From NCBI GenBank assembly GCA_029706075.1, contig JAINUG010000108.1, forward strand, positions 1,984,001 to 2,048,000: a stretch of 64,000 bases of DNA, in the 5' to 3' direction. Origin of the DNA: Aldrovandia affinis (taxonomy: Eukaryota > Chordata > Actinopteri > Notacanthiformes > Halosauridae). Shown one piece after another: positions 34,557 to 46,300 of this stretch. The position numbers and the translations under genes are program-made. The notes beneath the pieces were generated by a model. The model was given only the letters and a program-made list of their open reading frames with translations, did not search any database and had not been told where the DNA came from. The number at the start of each line of letters is the position of its first letter. The stretch's first letter is position 1.

Positions 34557-35639
34557 AAGAGGGAGCTGAAATCGGGAGCTCTGTTTTTTTTCTTTCTCTC
34601 CGCGAGTAACAAACGTCGTGCTGGAAAACTCCCGGCGCCCCCAGGGCGGCGCGGGGCGTCCTCTGCTCTCCCGGCGACGGAGGCTGCATTTAACTCTCGT
34701 CGTGTGGTTCTAAAAGCAGCGGAAAAGAGCTTGTTTACCCCCTGGCAATGGCACAGCAGTCTCGTCGCTTATTCGATCGCAGTCGCCACTGCTACAAGAG
34801 CAAACTTTCACCGAAATAAATGAGAATGACCTGTCCAGCAAATCATATCTGTAGAAAGATAAAGGTACACAGACAGGCGGTTCAGTTTGTTGGTGCTCAT
34901 GCACCCAAACTGCCATAAGACGACACCTGAGATGGATTTATATATTTGTAATGCCTCCTATTTTATCCCATTGTTCAAAAATCTATAAAAATATGCGGTC
35001 GGTCACGCTGAATAAATCGTGGCTGTCTTGTTTATATGTCTGAAAGCTATGGAATCCCTTTTTCCTGAAGGAAGAAATGGACCTTGTGCTTTAACTCAGG
35101 GTACGCACGCAGACCTCTAAAACAGCTGTAACTGGTTGGTGCACTGACGTGGGATTCCAAAACATGGCAGTGGCCCTTCGGCCTTTTGTTTAAGAGACGG
35201 TTTTAAGTTTCAGTCATAATCAAGAGCGCGCACACGGACAAGACCTATTCGCCCTGCAGCACTGACAGTGACCCCTCCCGAAAGAATCGCAAACACTCGG
35301 CAGGTTGTGCCAAGCCCGTGCGCTCCGCAAGGTAATTAGTATGTGTTTAGTAAGTGGAAAAAGATCAAGTGTGGTGCGATTAGCGGACAATGGCAGCCCG
35401 TGTGTGCCTCTTTTTTTAGTTTTTTGTTCTTAAGCACCTGTCACCGTAGCACACGTGGGGGTGCAGATACAAACGGACAGCGCCGGGCATCTGACAGGTA
35501 AGCCCCCCCCCCCCAAGACCACACCCATGCCGGAGGGGGCCGGACGAGGGCCAGAGACACCCCCTCCCCCTCCCTGGCAGCTCCGCTCTTCCTCTGCTTC
35601 CCTCCCTTCCTCTCTCTCTCCGCCCCCCTGCTTTCCACT

Positions 35640-35784
35640 TTCCCATAAACTTTGTGACATGCTCCTAAGAGCTGCCAGACACACTCCTCGCCTGCCGGAC
35701 CGAGACCGTTTCCCACGGTTCTGAAGGAACCCGTGACCGCCGGTGACCCGTTCGCCCTCCGCCTGACCGCCACGACCGAGCCAG
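35640..35784 (+). other. PLN: Candidate noncoding first exon of PLN
   Basis: A strong donor (gccag|gtaaga) ends a moderately GC-rich stretch about 3.9 kb upstream of the PLN coding exon. Mammalian PLN has a noncoding first exon, a large intron and the whole CDS in the second exon, so such an exon is expected somewhere upstream. The placement is a guess based on the donor and composition. Confidence 0.25.
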
Positions 35785-38499
35785 GTAAGACCGCCGCGCC
35801 CGCCCTCCGCTAGTCCTGTGGCACTTCAGGAGTATTCAGAAAGTCTACGGACCTCTGGAGCCAATAGCTGACCGATGTGCTACTTCGATTCTTATGACAG
35901 GGAGAGACATTTAAAAAAAAAAAGGTAAACGGACCTGCCATTCAAATGGGTTAGATAAGAAAGAAAGTTATGTATTTCATCTCACTTCTCAATTCAGTCT
36001 CTGCTATTCTCCACTTTATGTGAGTTGCATATTAAAGACTACAGTTTAAGATAACCACTCAAACTGGCAGAAATAGATCTCCATAAGAAAATAAATAGAA
36101 ATATCATGTCAAATTTCCTATAAACTGTGCAACGCAATTGCTGGACATAAATCTGCGCTTTGCCTTAACCGGTACGCCGTCACAGAAATGAACAACTAAG
36201 GTAGACAGCTCCATACCAGAAGCCCTCTTGCTTTAAGTGATATCATATTCGACAGTCAAAACGCGCACGGCAACACGCGCAAGAACGCGCTCTTTACTCT
36301 CTTCGCTAAATAAGGTATAAGACAGGCTGCCAGATAAAGTATGACAGAAAGCAAATCTGTGTGACTAAGAGCGCAGCGCCAGGGAGCTCCCTCTAACTGC
36401 ACTCTAAACAGAGAGCGTGCGCCAAACGCATTCCTGCGCGGAGGACAGATCTGAGAAACCGTGCGGCGGATCGGCCGCGCTCCGACCCGCAGCCTGGAAC
36501 GCCTACGTTCGCATCCCGCGTTACGGGACTCGACTCGACTTTGCGTGGATGACTACTCAAATGAGTGGAGTTGAGCACACGGGAAGGCGTTTTGTTTAGC
36601 CGTAGCCGTTAGCGACTGACGACTGAGGCCACGGTCGAGCTGCACGCTTCAGAGGAGTTGCAATGGTCGCATCGATCACTTATCGATCCTGCCCGCTAAG
36701 TGCAAAGGGGGTTGGCTCATATTGACGTGTAATAATTGGCCCGACGCCATTACAGAAATCACCCATTTAAGCGGCTGCGTGTTGGCCGGGGGGGGGGTGC
36801 GTAAATGCCCTCTAACGCGTCACGAAACGGTGCCCCCACGGTGCCCGCCCGGGCGCATCGCTCTCGGATGCCATCATGGAAAGTCGAGCGCGGCGATCGC
36901 GCCGGTAGGAGGCCTCTCCCCGCCTCCGGATCACTTGTTTTCACAGGACCTTCGCCAAAAGGAGAAAGAGAGAACGAGAGAAAAAAAAAAAGAAAAAGGA
37001 AAAAAAATACCAACGTTTTTTATTTCACAGGGGAATTTTGTGGGCCAGGTTCTCCGAGGATTTCCTTCTTAGGTCCGACTGCAGTGGTCTTATTGTTGAT
37101 CTTATTTCCTCCCATGGCTCCCTTGGGCTGTTTTATAAGGGAGCGCGGTAAGTCTCTGCCCAAACACAGACTCTGGGGCCTCCAAAGCATTACAGCTACA
37201 GAACCGTTAGTGCCACTTCTTTTTTTGTGTGTGTGTGTGGGGGCTCACCCTTTGACCTTCAGAAGCACAGGCGTGCATCGGTTGGGCATTCCCTGAACCA
37301 ACAGACCACGTCGAGACCTCCTAGTTACAGTCTGCAGCTACAGTTACGGTCATATCTGGGGGGCCATTAACGATACTAGCTTTCAGGACCATTAGAGCGC
37401 TGTCATCAACGCTCTGGTGTTGGCGCGTTCACGGCCTGCAGTGTTGACAAACACAGACCGAGCGTTACATCGCCATGGCGTTAATGTACACCCCTGGGTC
37501 ATGTGACCCGATGGGAAAAGGCCTGGAGCGCCATGCATCAGTGCTCCCGAGACTGAAGTGGCTACAAGCGATCTCCTTAGCGCCGGAGCGATCGCAGAAA
37601 CAGCACTCTCTATCCGTCACGGCTCTGACAGGCGTGGTAAACATTATTGTTATTATTTTCTTTCCCCCCTGACAGTTGCTCAAAATACAACCCGTCCTTT
37701 CTGGCACCGTTACTGCACTTGTGGGTACCGCGGAGAGCCGAACGGCAGTTTGGTTGTCGCGCGGGAGATCGGATTCGAAGGATGGCTATTCCCGTTCCTC
37801 GGGAAGAGTGGTAGTTTTCTTTTTTCTCCAGCCGATTCTACAATAAAGAGCAGAAAGGGAAATGCGCTAAAAAAAACGCACTCTCCGTTTTCGCAATTCT
37901 CTTACAACTTTTCCAGTGAAGTTGTGTTTACTCTTGGCAATTCCAGTTATCGACTCAAACGCTTTAGCACTTAAAATACAAGCGCTTAATCTCTGTCCAG
38001 TAATGCCTGGAAAACAACTACAGCATTGCAAAATTAATCAGAAAAGATTATGCTAATGAGAGGAATTAGTATAGGGAAGCTTCCTTCTGAGGGAAGTGAC
38101 AGGCAGGAGCAGATAAACAGGCGTCGCGGGTCACGCCCCCTGCCTGTCAGTGAGCGGCACTGCAGCCCTGGGGGAATGCGGGAATGCGGAGATTGACAGC
38201 AATGCAAAGCTTATCTGTTCTGAGATTTTACAATGGCAGACTGCCAGGCGACGTTTCCACATCTAACTGGGGGGGTTCTTGGAGATCGCAAAGATACTGC
38301 TCTCTAGTTTTGGGCTGCCACAGGTGGGGCAGGGTCCGCATACTGACAAGCTTGTTATTGGGGGGGGTGCCCTAGCTCCATCTACACCCCCCTTTCCTTT
38401 TGACCCAAAGCACCACCCCCATTGGCCCTCTAGCAGCTGTTTGGGGAGGGGGGGGCGGGGCTGCCTGTAGTTATAAGGGGGGTGGCAATCGGCGCAACA

Positions 38500-39150
38500 G
38501 CCAAAGGTCATCCCTAAGAATATCCGCAGGCGCATAGCGAGAGCGGGCCAGATATCTGCTGTCCGCGGCTCGTCAGCGCGGCACGCAGGCCGCCTCAAAG
38601 TCACCCGGAGACGACGGGTACGCGGGCACATCGCCGAGGAGGCCCCAGGGGCTGCTGGGAAGGGCACATCAGACGGACCAGGAAGTATTTTGCGACTAAA
38701 AACAACCAAGGGAGCCCAAAGGCCCTCGGCCTAAAAAGACGCTGGCCGACGAGCGATCGCGACCGAGCCGCGCGGACCGGGGGAGGCGCGGAGCGGGCCG
38801 GATTCCTGCGCGGGGGCGGTCGGGAGACGGCGGACGCATTTAGCCGCGGCGTTAATCCCGCCGACCCGTGGGGCCTGCGGCTGGCGCAGCGGTGGGTAAG
38901 GCCCACGGCCGACTTTGCTGAAATCGATAGCATAATCTCCCGCCGTCGCAGACCCGGCAGTGAAGCAGCGCGGTAACGCGGGCGCCTGCTTTAGACGCGC
39001 CCGGCACGCGCCCGAGGTCAGCCGGTTTCCTAAGCGCGCGGGTAACGATCGAGGCCTGGCCGGGACTCTGGGGACGGAATGTCCTCGCTCCTCCGTCGCC
39101 GGGCGGTACTCAGTCACGGGTGACCGGGACACGGAACTCCAGCGCCAGCC
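38500..39150. other. CpG-dense segment upstream of PLN
   Basis: Unusually rich in CG dinucleotides compared with the surrounding intron (for example gcgcgcgggtaacgatcg). No coding exon is supported. Could be a CpG island, enhancer or alternative promoter. It begins about 1.4 kb and ends about 0.7 kb before the PLN start codon. Confidence 0.4.
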
Positions 39151-39686
39151 TGGTCCCCGTTCAGCTGGGTTTCTGTGACAGGCAATCAGGAGGAGGTCCA
39201 GTGGGTCTCCAGTAAACATGCACAGGGGCCACAGTGGGTGGCGGGGGGTCAGTGTGGGTTGAGGTACGAGCATGTTAACATGAAGGGGCGGGGTTTGGAT
39301 GAGACGAGACAGCTGCAGAGTGAGAATGTCTTTAGGGGGGACACGCAAAACTCCTGCTGGGATTAATGACCCAGTAGCCAATTAGACGAAGATAAAATAA
39401 CAGGGCCGGCTGATGACACTGCGGCCTGGATTCAGCTGACATTAGTCCTACACTTCTACCTTCACCAACGCAGTTTGGCAAGTTCAGCAGTCAAATTGAA
39501 CTCACTTCACTGTGCTTGAGACAAGACAAGTAAACAAACCCAGGCCTATGTCTTTGGCGCAGCAGGTGGGAAGAAAACAACCGTTTGCACATCCAGTGTT
39601 TGTTTGTCAATGCAGTCTATTTCCCAGTGTCTGATTTACTCGTTGTTTGTTCACTCATTCACCTTCTCTGCTGCTCCCTCCCTCAG

Positions 39687-40570
39687 CTCCAGGAGGCCCC
39701 GGGGCACCCAGAGTGACACAGCCACGCCCGCGCCCGGCACTGCACCCCCACCCCCCTCCTCCTCCTCCACCTGCACCTCCTCTGTCCTCTGCACCTCTCT
39801 CCGCACTAACCTCCGGCCACCACTGTCCCGCGCTCACGCCTCTCTAACCCCACCGCCCCGCCCCGCCCCGGCCCGCTAGCATGGAGAGGGTGCAGCACAT
39901 GACCCGCTCGGCCATCCGGAGGGCCTCCGCCATGGAGGTGAACCCGCAGGCCAAGCAGAACATGCAGGACCTCTTCGTCAACTTCTGCCTCATCCTCATC
40001 TGCCTGCTGCTCATGTACATCATCGTCTTGTTAATGTGAGGGGGCGGGCGGGGCGGGGCCCGACGGCCACCCGACGGGGGCCATGAACTTTACGGGGAGT
40101 CGGTGGAAGGGGGAGGGGGAGGGATGTTCCCGTTCCTTTTGTAAAAATGCTCCGCTTCGAGATGAGGACGTCTCGATGCGATAAGGGATTTGTGTTCGTT
40201 CTACAGTGCATGTTTTTCTCCCGTCCCGAGAAAATGTAGATCTGTTCAAAGATAGAGGAGCGATTAGCTGTGTGGGAGAGGGGGATTGTTTGGCGAGGGG
40301 GGGCGGGGCTGTCTGTTCTGTTCCGTTCTTGTCCCGGGGGGGGGGCGGGAGGGGGCCAGGGGCTGGTCACGAGCCCTGGGGGCACGCTCCTCTCCTCTGC
40401 CACCTGTCCACTCCTCCGTCATTCTGCACCGCGCACCACCCTGCCTCCACCCCCACGGGCCTCCAGCGCGACGCACTCCTCTGACCGTGTCTGTTTGTGT
40501 CTGCTCTGTGCTCTGCTGTGCTGTGCTGAATTAAACAGGCTCTGTAATAAAAGCCAGGTGATTGGACTGT
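39687..40570 (+). other. PLN: PLN exon 2 (5' UTR end, CDS, 3' UTR)
   Basis: A pyrimidine-rich acceptor (ctgctccctccctcag) ends at 39686, giving 194 bases of 5' UTR before the ATG at 39881. After the stop codon a canonical AATAAA at 40546-40551 marks the likely end. The layout matches mammalian PLN, where one exon holds the whole coding region. Confidence 0.7.
39881..40039 (+). CDS. PLN: Phospholamban, SERCA calcium-pump inhibitor
   Basis: 52 codons, the exact length of vertebrate phospholamban. PLN is a tail-anchored sarcoplasmic-reticulum protein that inhibits SERCA2a until phosphorylated and forms pentamers. The cytosolic helix reads [20 protein letters not shown]. Arg13, Arg14 and Ser16 of the PKA site are present, but position 17 is Ala where human has Thr, the CaMKII site. 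The membrane part has [19 protein letters not shown] with Asn34 (SERCA contact), Cys36 and Cys41. Cys46 is replaced by Tyr. The Leu/Ile zipper positions 37, 40, 44, 47 and 51 are all kept. It lies antisense inside the large CEP85L intron, as in mammals. Confidence 0.96.
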   Translation: MERVQHMTRSAIRRASAMEVNPQAKQNMQDLFVNFCLILICLLLMYIIVLLM

Positions 40571-41237
40571 GTGTGGAATGAGCAATGATGTCATGCTAGA
40601 TAGACACTGATGTGGAGAAGGGAAGGGCTCCTTCAGAGCAGGCATGGGACCACTATCACTTTTTTACATTGTTTAAAAAAAAAAACTCTTTTATTATATC
40701 TTGCTTCACATAAATAACACGTTGACATCAGAACATGCATTATTTTATGACATTTAGAGATGCTTTATTTGGTCTGTTGTACACCTATTTGCCGTTTCGG
40801 TATATTTCATTATAAAGGCAAACCGCCGAGGCCAGAAGTCTTTGAGGGGAATTTTTGTTATTGACGATAGGATGAAGCCCTGATTAAAGGAATTATCAAG
40901 GCCAGTGTCGCAATGACTACGTGCAAATAGAGAGCTGGCCCGGAAATCCCCATCTCTGCCGTGCCAGTTGGTACTAAACAAAGTGTGGGGCCATCTACCG
41001 AGACTCTACTTGAAGAACCATGGTCGGCTGTTGGTTAATCCTCTAAACCAATCGGAAGGCAGGAGGGTGTGACTTTCAGCTTCTGCTCAAAGTAAGCAAT
41101 GCAGCAAAAGTAGCAGGCAGAACCATCAACGTTCACTATACAAAATCGATACAAGTAGGCATACATACACAGGGCGTTTCAACACGTTTGCTGAAATGCA
41201 AACGGCAGCAAACGGCTAGGCTAGTGCTACAGCTTAA

Positions 41238-42341
41238 GGCCAGTTTACATCAAAGATTCGCAACGAGAAGAAACTGTTTTAGAACGTTGCAGAGAAAAGT
41301 TACAGCAGTGTAAATTACGCAGTCTCTGGTCGTCGGAAGTTGGCGTCTCTTGCAATTCATGTCAAATCATGTCAAGTCGCAAGTGTTGAGTTTTAGAACG
41401 TAACTTATGTCAGGGCCATTGTTAAGTTTGTCCAACCAATCAGCGCGTAGAATAATACACACAAAAACATGGCAGTCTTGGATTGAGGAGAGAGAAGATC
41501 ATCTGATTCATATTTTTATGATTCTGTTTTTTTAAAGAACAGTCCTGTCTATACAACGTGCCCATGTAGTCCACATTTCATGTCTGCTTTTATATAACTA
41601 TGATGTATCAAATGAACCTCGTAGTTCAACTATTCTAAGTACGTTGTAAGATAACCTGCTGTCGTTATCTGACAAAGATGCATATTTCTTTATAACACAT
41701 TCATTTCTGTCTTTGTATAGTACCAACAGATTCTTGGCTTTTGTTCACAATGTAGCATGATTTCCAGCGATATCATCGGTCAATTTTATATTATTTCGTA
41801 GCTAACGTTAGTTAAATAGTTGCCAGGAAGCATAGCGTTATCATAAGTCGCTCTCCGGGTGAAATGCTGAAGTTTGTGTTTTCCCTGCATACCAGAGGTG
41901 ACACCAGCTCTTCTACAAGACGGTACTGCCCCGTGAATAGACGCGAGAAATTAATAAAAAGATGAGCTGAGATCTCCAGTCTCTAGTTCACGGCATAAGT
42001 TTGCGTAGGCCCCTTGACTCTGTCACTGTAGCACCCATGGTCGGCTCCAAATCCTTGATCTCCGTCTCTTTTTTTTTGCCTCTGCGGTGTGTAATCAACG
42101 CACTGTCACTGCCATCATCCATTTTTTCAGATACAAAATATCCAGCAACCAACAATAAAGCCGGTATCAACACGGAAGTAAAGAGAGTGGTTGTTATGGA
42201 AACGGTAATCTGTCTCTGCTTAGTCACGTAGATGTAAACTGGCTAGTTTCAGAATGTTGCAGACCATATGTATTGGGATTCTTTTGCAAGTAGTCGCCAG
42301 TTTCAACTCGTCTCGTTGCTAATCTTTGACGTAAACTGGCC
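41238..42341. mobile_element. TTAA-flanked DNA transposon remnant, about 1.1 kb
   Basis: Both ends carry ggccagtttac-tcaaagatt-gcaacgaga in inverted orientation: about 31 bp with two mismatches. Each end is flanked outside by TTAA (41234-41237 and 42342-42345). A TTAA duplication with long terminal inverted repeats fits the piggyBac or Kolobok superfamilies. No transposase domain is recognisable inside, so it is probably non-autonomous. It lies between PLN and the PLN-like micropeptide. Confidence 0.75.
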
Positions 42342-43533
42342 TTAACAGACCCCTGCTTGAGTGAAGTTCAAAAGACGCACGTCATGATTGTTGCTTGCGG
42401 TGCGCATGAAGATCGCCCTCAACTCGTTTCTGTACCCTGACTTGTGAAGGTCAGATGACACAAAGCTGACACACCGGTACCTGCTGTTCCAGATAGTTAT
42501 TCGTAGGGGATTAACTATAGGACATGTCGGTCCTGGCTGCCGCGATGAGCCTTGCACTGTATCAGCATCATATATGTGTCCATCAGCTCATATGTAGAGG
42601 AAAACCACCAGTCCTTGCTCATTGGGGCCACTGGGTTGGTGTGTAGAGGCCTCAAGTAACTTTAGAAACCTTTAGGAGCTTCCTTCAGAAAGTGAAGCAT
42701 TAGGACTGGACATCAGGCACCTTACAGATAGCTGATGGTTGCTTCCGTTTAGCAACGGAGGCCATGATGGTAACATAATGTTGGTAAAAATCCCCTCACC
42801 GTGCGCAATTCAGAAACCTTCATAACGCTCTACGAGACACGGAATCAGGAGAGTCACACAGACCTGTTCAGCCGCTAAGACGACCCAGCCTAAAGCGGAA
42901 TTTAAACAAACGCGCCTCTTCAGCGCTGATACCCACCTTACGCAGAATACTAATCCTTGTTTAGAGCTATCATAACTCGCAAAGATCATCAATCACAGGC
43001 TTAATGCCTCGGGAGTTTAAAGAGTGATCCGACGCACTCAAGTTTTCTAAGCTTCCGTATGAAAAGCTTCTCCGAGAATGGATTTGCTGGCAGGGGATAT
43101 GTACAATCCGTTCTCATAACGTCTTCCAGCTGAGCACGTCAATAGACAACAAACATCTTCAAAATGTTCCCAAAAAAGGAGGCAGCGGCACAGAGGGCCT
43201 GATCTTGCTCAAGAAGACAAAGGGGAGCGTTCACTGAGAACCCGTTAAAATTCTGACCCATTGGCAGAATTTCTATATCAAGAGCACTGGCACCAAAACA
43301 CAAAACACACAACACACAACACACACTATTTGTAGAAAGCTGACCCCGACACAGCCCCCGGGAACACATTCTAGATCTAGAGCTGGGACACAAGAGTTCC
43401 AGGCTACTCTAGGACAATGCTTCAGACGCAAAATGCTTATGATTTAGCCAGGCGTTATAGGGGGCACAAACTAGACAGGTGCTCGATTCCCTCACTGCCT
43501 GACTCTTCCCTTTGCCTCCTCTGTCACATGTAG

Positions 43534-43695
43534 TCCAATCAGCTACAGCCGCAGCCCCCGTGAAAGAGCGGCAGGATGGTGTAGACCTCTCCTGCGGCCC
43601 CTCCTCTCAACCAGGCCCAACGTCCCCCTCCGAAGAGGCCCGTCTTCGCCACAGCGCCCTCCTGTGGGAGCCCCCGGCCGGTGCAGCAAGTCGTC
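43534..43695 (+). other. Probable 5' UTR of the PLN-like micropeptide exon
   Basis: A candidate acceptor (pyrimidine tract then acatgtag, ending 43533) precedes the start codon by 162 bases. In the frame of the peptide there is a stop at 43582-43584 and no ATG before 43696. The initiator has G at -3 and G at +4, a favourable context. Another acceptor-like cag at 43684-43686 could add N-terminal residues from an unseen exon. Confidence 0.35.
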
Positions 43696-43794
43696 ATGGA
43701 TCTGGTCAACAATCGCGGCCTGAACCTCATGCTCAACTTCTTCCTGATCGTGGTGGTGCTGCTCCTCATGCTCATCCTGGTCAAGCTCATGTGA
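43696..43794 (+). CDS. Phospholamban/sarcolipin-like single-pass micropeptide
   Basis: 32 codons on the PLN strand, 3.7 kb downstream of it. A short polar N-terminus (MDLVNNRGLN) leads into LMLNFFLIVVVLLLMLILVK and the final LM. Aligned without gaps to the human PLN membrane segment (from NLFINFCLILI), 11 of 23 positions are identical, including the Asn-Phe pair corresponding to PLN Asn34-Phe35. It also aligns with sarcolipin, sharing LNF, LM and a terminal V-K/R. It lacks the PLN cytosolic helix with its Arg-Arg-x-Ser site and the RSYQY tail of sarcolipin. Inference: a tandem relative that could bind SERCA or mix into PLN oligomers. Alternatives are a decayed duplicate or a chance hydrophobic ORF. 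Confidence 0.6.
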   Translation: MDLVNNRGLNLMLNFFLIVVVLLLMLILVKLM

Positions 43795-43999
43795 CCTGGG
43801 CCCCGCCCCCCACGCCGTGGCCATGGCTTAATTCAGCCAGGAGGACCTGGGAACTGTGGGTAGTGCCACACACCAGCAGGGGGAGCCACGCTGGACTCAA
43901 ACACCGTCCCTAGCCAAAGCCAAAGCACCTTAAGAATGACTTTCCGGGATGTGTGGGCGCTTTTTGACACCACACAGGGAGGTAACAGTAGGCATCACT

Positions 44000-45850
44000 T
44001 TGTATGGTAAAAAAATAATAATAATCACCCTCAACTTCATTCTTCAATTAACATGGACTTTGACTGAAATCAGAGATTTAAACGAGTTTGGTGATAGTAT
44101 TACCATACCATAATAATGTAACCCCAAGCTATAATACATTTACAGCCACACCACATTTTCAAACTGAAAAACACATCACCAATGCACGTGTCTCCGTCTA
44201 GTGGCAGAAATACGAATTGCACAAAATTTACGATTGGCTTGTGATAATGCAGTCCCCCACTACTCAAATTGTGGCTTTTCAATCCAAGAAAAATTTCTCA
44301 TTTTACAACGTTATAATGTAAAATGCGAACAAAAATTCACAGAAGCTAAAATACATATTGCAAAAGATATCACACTAGCCGTTGTCACGGGCTTAACATA
44401 ATGGCAGCCCCTTGCTGTATAGCTTCTATGTCGTGGTGTCACGGGTGACAACTGAGGTAACTAACCCTTTCAGATAGCCTCATGCTTCATTCTTTAAGTA
44501 AATGTGTGTAGTGGGCATACTCAATCACAGTCTTCACCCCTATTTACTCAATTTTTAGCACACCTTATCCACTGTCCATTTAATTGCTTTTAATATTTAT
44601 ATTTGAACAAATGTGTCAATTCTGACTCAAACTCACGGTTGAAATCCATTAATATCGGTTACCTGGATAAAGGGGCTTCCTGTATCTCGATTGCCTCCAG
44701 ACACTTAAATGATCGAATGTATCCCTCATTACATGGAACAAAAGCTGTTCTACTTTAGTGACAGTAGACCTGCACTGCTTTGTGCTTTCCACATTTGGAC
44801 AATAACACTGTTAAATAAGTGACACAAAGTATAATATGTTCCATACTTCTACAAAGTGCTGGTGAAGAGGACTTAAGTGCAGGCAAAATTCTTAAATCTT
44901 CCAGCGTACTTCCAAACATCCCTATCCGCCCAACTGAGGATGACTTCATGACATCATCAGACACACACACCCACACACACACAACACGTACTGGACTGTA
45001 TTCACCCCTGATATATTCTCAGGTCACTGTTGTCTGAATTGACTGTACATGGCACGCTAATGAGTTCTCATAATGTTCTCTTTAAAAACACACTGCACCT
45101 TGTGAAATATTTATACAGCTATCGTATGAAACATTAAAATATTAACATGCAGAGCACTGATCATTTCTTTATGGGTTTATGATTTCTCTTCCTAATTTGT
45201 TCCGTTTTTGCACCATATATTTTGCCAGATAAGTGTGCTCTGGAGCATCGGGAGGAATAAAATTCTGCTATAAAAACATAACAGAATGTTTGTTCTTTTT
45301 CTAAGAATGTGTGAGTACTGAGTACTGTGGAGATTTTCAGGACAGATCAGAGTATCTTAACAATAAACTACCCTGTGTCATTATTGTAATGCTGGGTGAT
45401 TACACAAAACATATAAGCACTCACAACAACCATACTTTATAAGCTAAACCTCGTTGGGCACTAAAAATGTAACGTGTTTTCCTGCACAAGTTAACCACGA
45501 GAAGAAGAATGTTTTAAGAAGAAACTGAGCTTCACACATTTACCACAAGGGGGCGATATATGACCAGTCTCACTGAACTTTATCACTTTCTGGGATAAAA
45601 TCAACTCAATGGTGTTTCAACTTTGGCTGGTTTGGGCTAACCAGAAACGTTTGCACAATGGGCTGCATTCATGGCGTAATGGGGGAGTTTCTTTATGGAC
45701 ATAGAGTGCATCACAATAAAAATATAATGTTCAATTCAACAGAAAGACATTTCTTCACCAAAATGGTAAATATGTCAGTGGCTCTCAGAGAGTCTCTACT
45801 GGGCTCTCTGTCTCCCTACATGCAGTAGTGTGATGGAATTAAAGGAAGAT
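44000..45850. other. Intronic stretch downstream of the micropeptide
   Basis: AT-rich sequence with no supported exon. No canonical AATAAA was noticed in the first few hundred bases after the micropeptide stop, so its transcript end is unknown. Confidence 0.4.
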
Positions 45851-45854
45851 CATA

Positions 45855-46290
45855 TCTCCCACTCACTCACACTCACTTACACTCAGTCTCACACAGTCTC
45901 ACTCACTTACACTCACTCACTCACTCACTCACTCACTCACTCACTCACTCACACTCACACTCACTCAGTCTCTCACAGTCTCTCTCTGTCTCACACACAA
46001 CCCCACCAATTCTCACCTCTGTCAGCTGTCTCTTGCCGTTTCTCTCTCTCTCTCTCTCCATCTCAATCTCTCTCTCACACCTCCCTCGTTCTCTCACCTC
46101 GCCAGCTCTGTCTCTTGCCATATTCTCTCTCTCAGTCCCCTCCCACCCCCTCTCCCTCCCTCCCCCTCCCTCACAGTCCCCCCCTCTCCCTCCTCCCTCC
46201 CTCACACAGTCCCCATACCCTCCCTCCCCCTCGCCCTCACAGTCCCCGCCCCCCTCCCTCCCCCTCGCCCTCCCAGTCCCCGCCCCCCTC
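45855..46290. repeat. CACT/CT-rich simple-sequence tract
   Basis: An (ACTC)n array at about 45860-45962, followed by CT- and CCCT-rich sequence, reaches almost to the donor of the large CEP85L exon. Arg/Glu- and Ser/Leu-rich open frames across it are repeat artefacts. Confidence 0.9.
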
Positions 46291-46300
46291 GCTCTCTCAC

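Noticed and set aside
43696-43794. Calling the micropeptide sarcolipin outright
   Set aside because: It lacks the conserved luminal RSYQY tail, and human sarcolipin maps to another chromosome away from CEP85L. Proximity to PLN and overall helix similarity fit a PLN-derived relative at least as well.
43512-43913. 133-codon frame overlapping the micropeptide
   Set aside because: Different reading frame, GC-rich with Pro/Ala/Arg composition and no resemblance to known proteins. The 32-codon frame explains the conserved-looking signal better.
45945-46300. Continuation of the large CEP85L frame beyond the donor
   Set aside because: The extension is Arg/Glu/Gly-rich and derived from CT-rich simple sequence. 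The conserved exon end and a good donor are at 46301.
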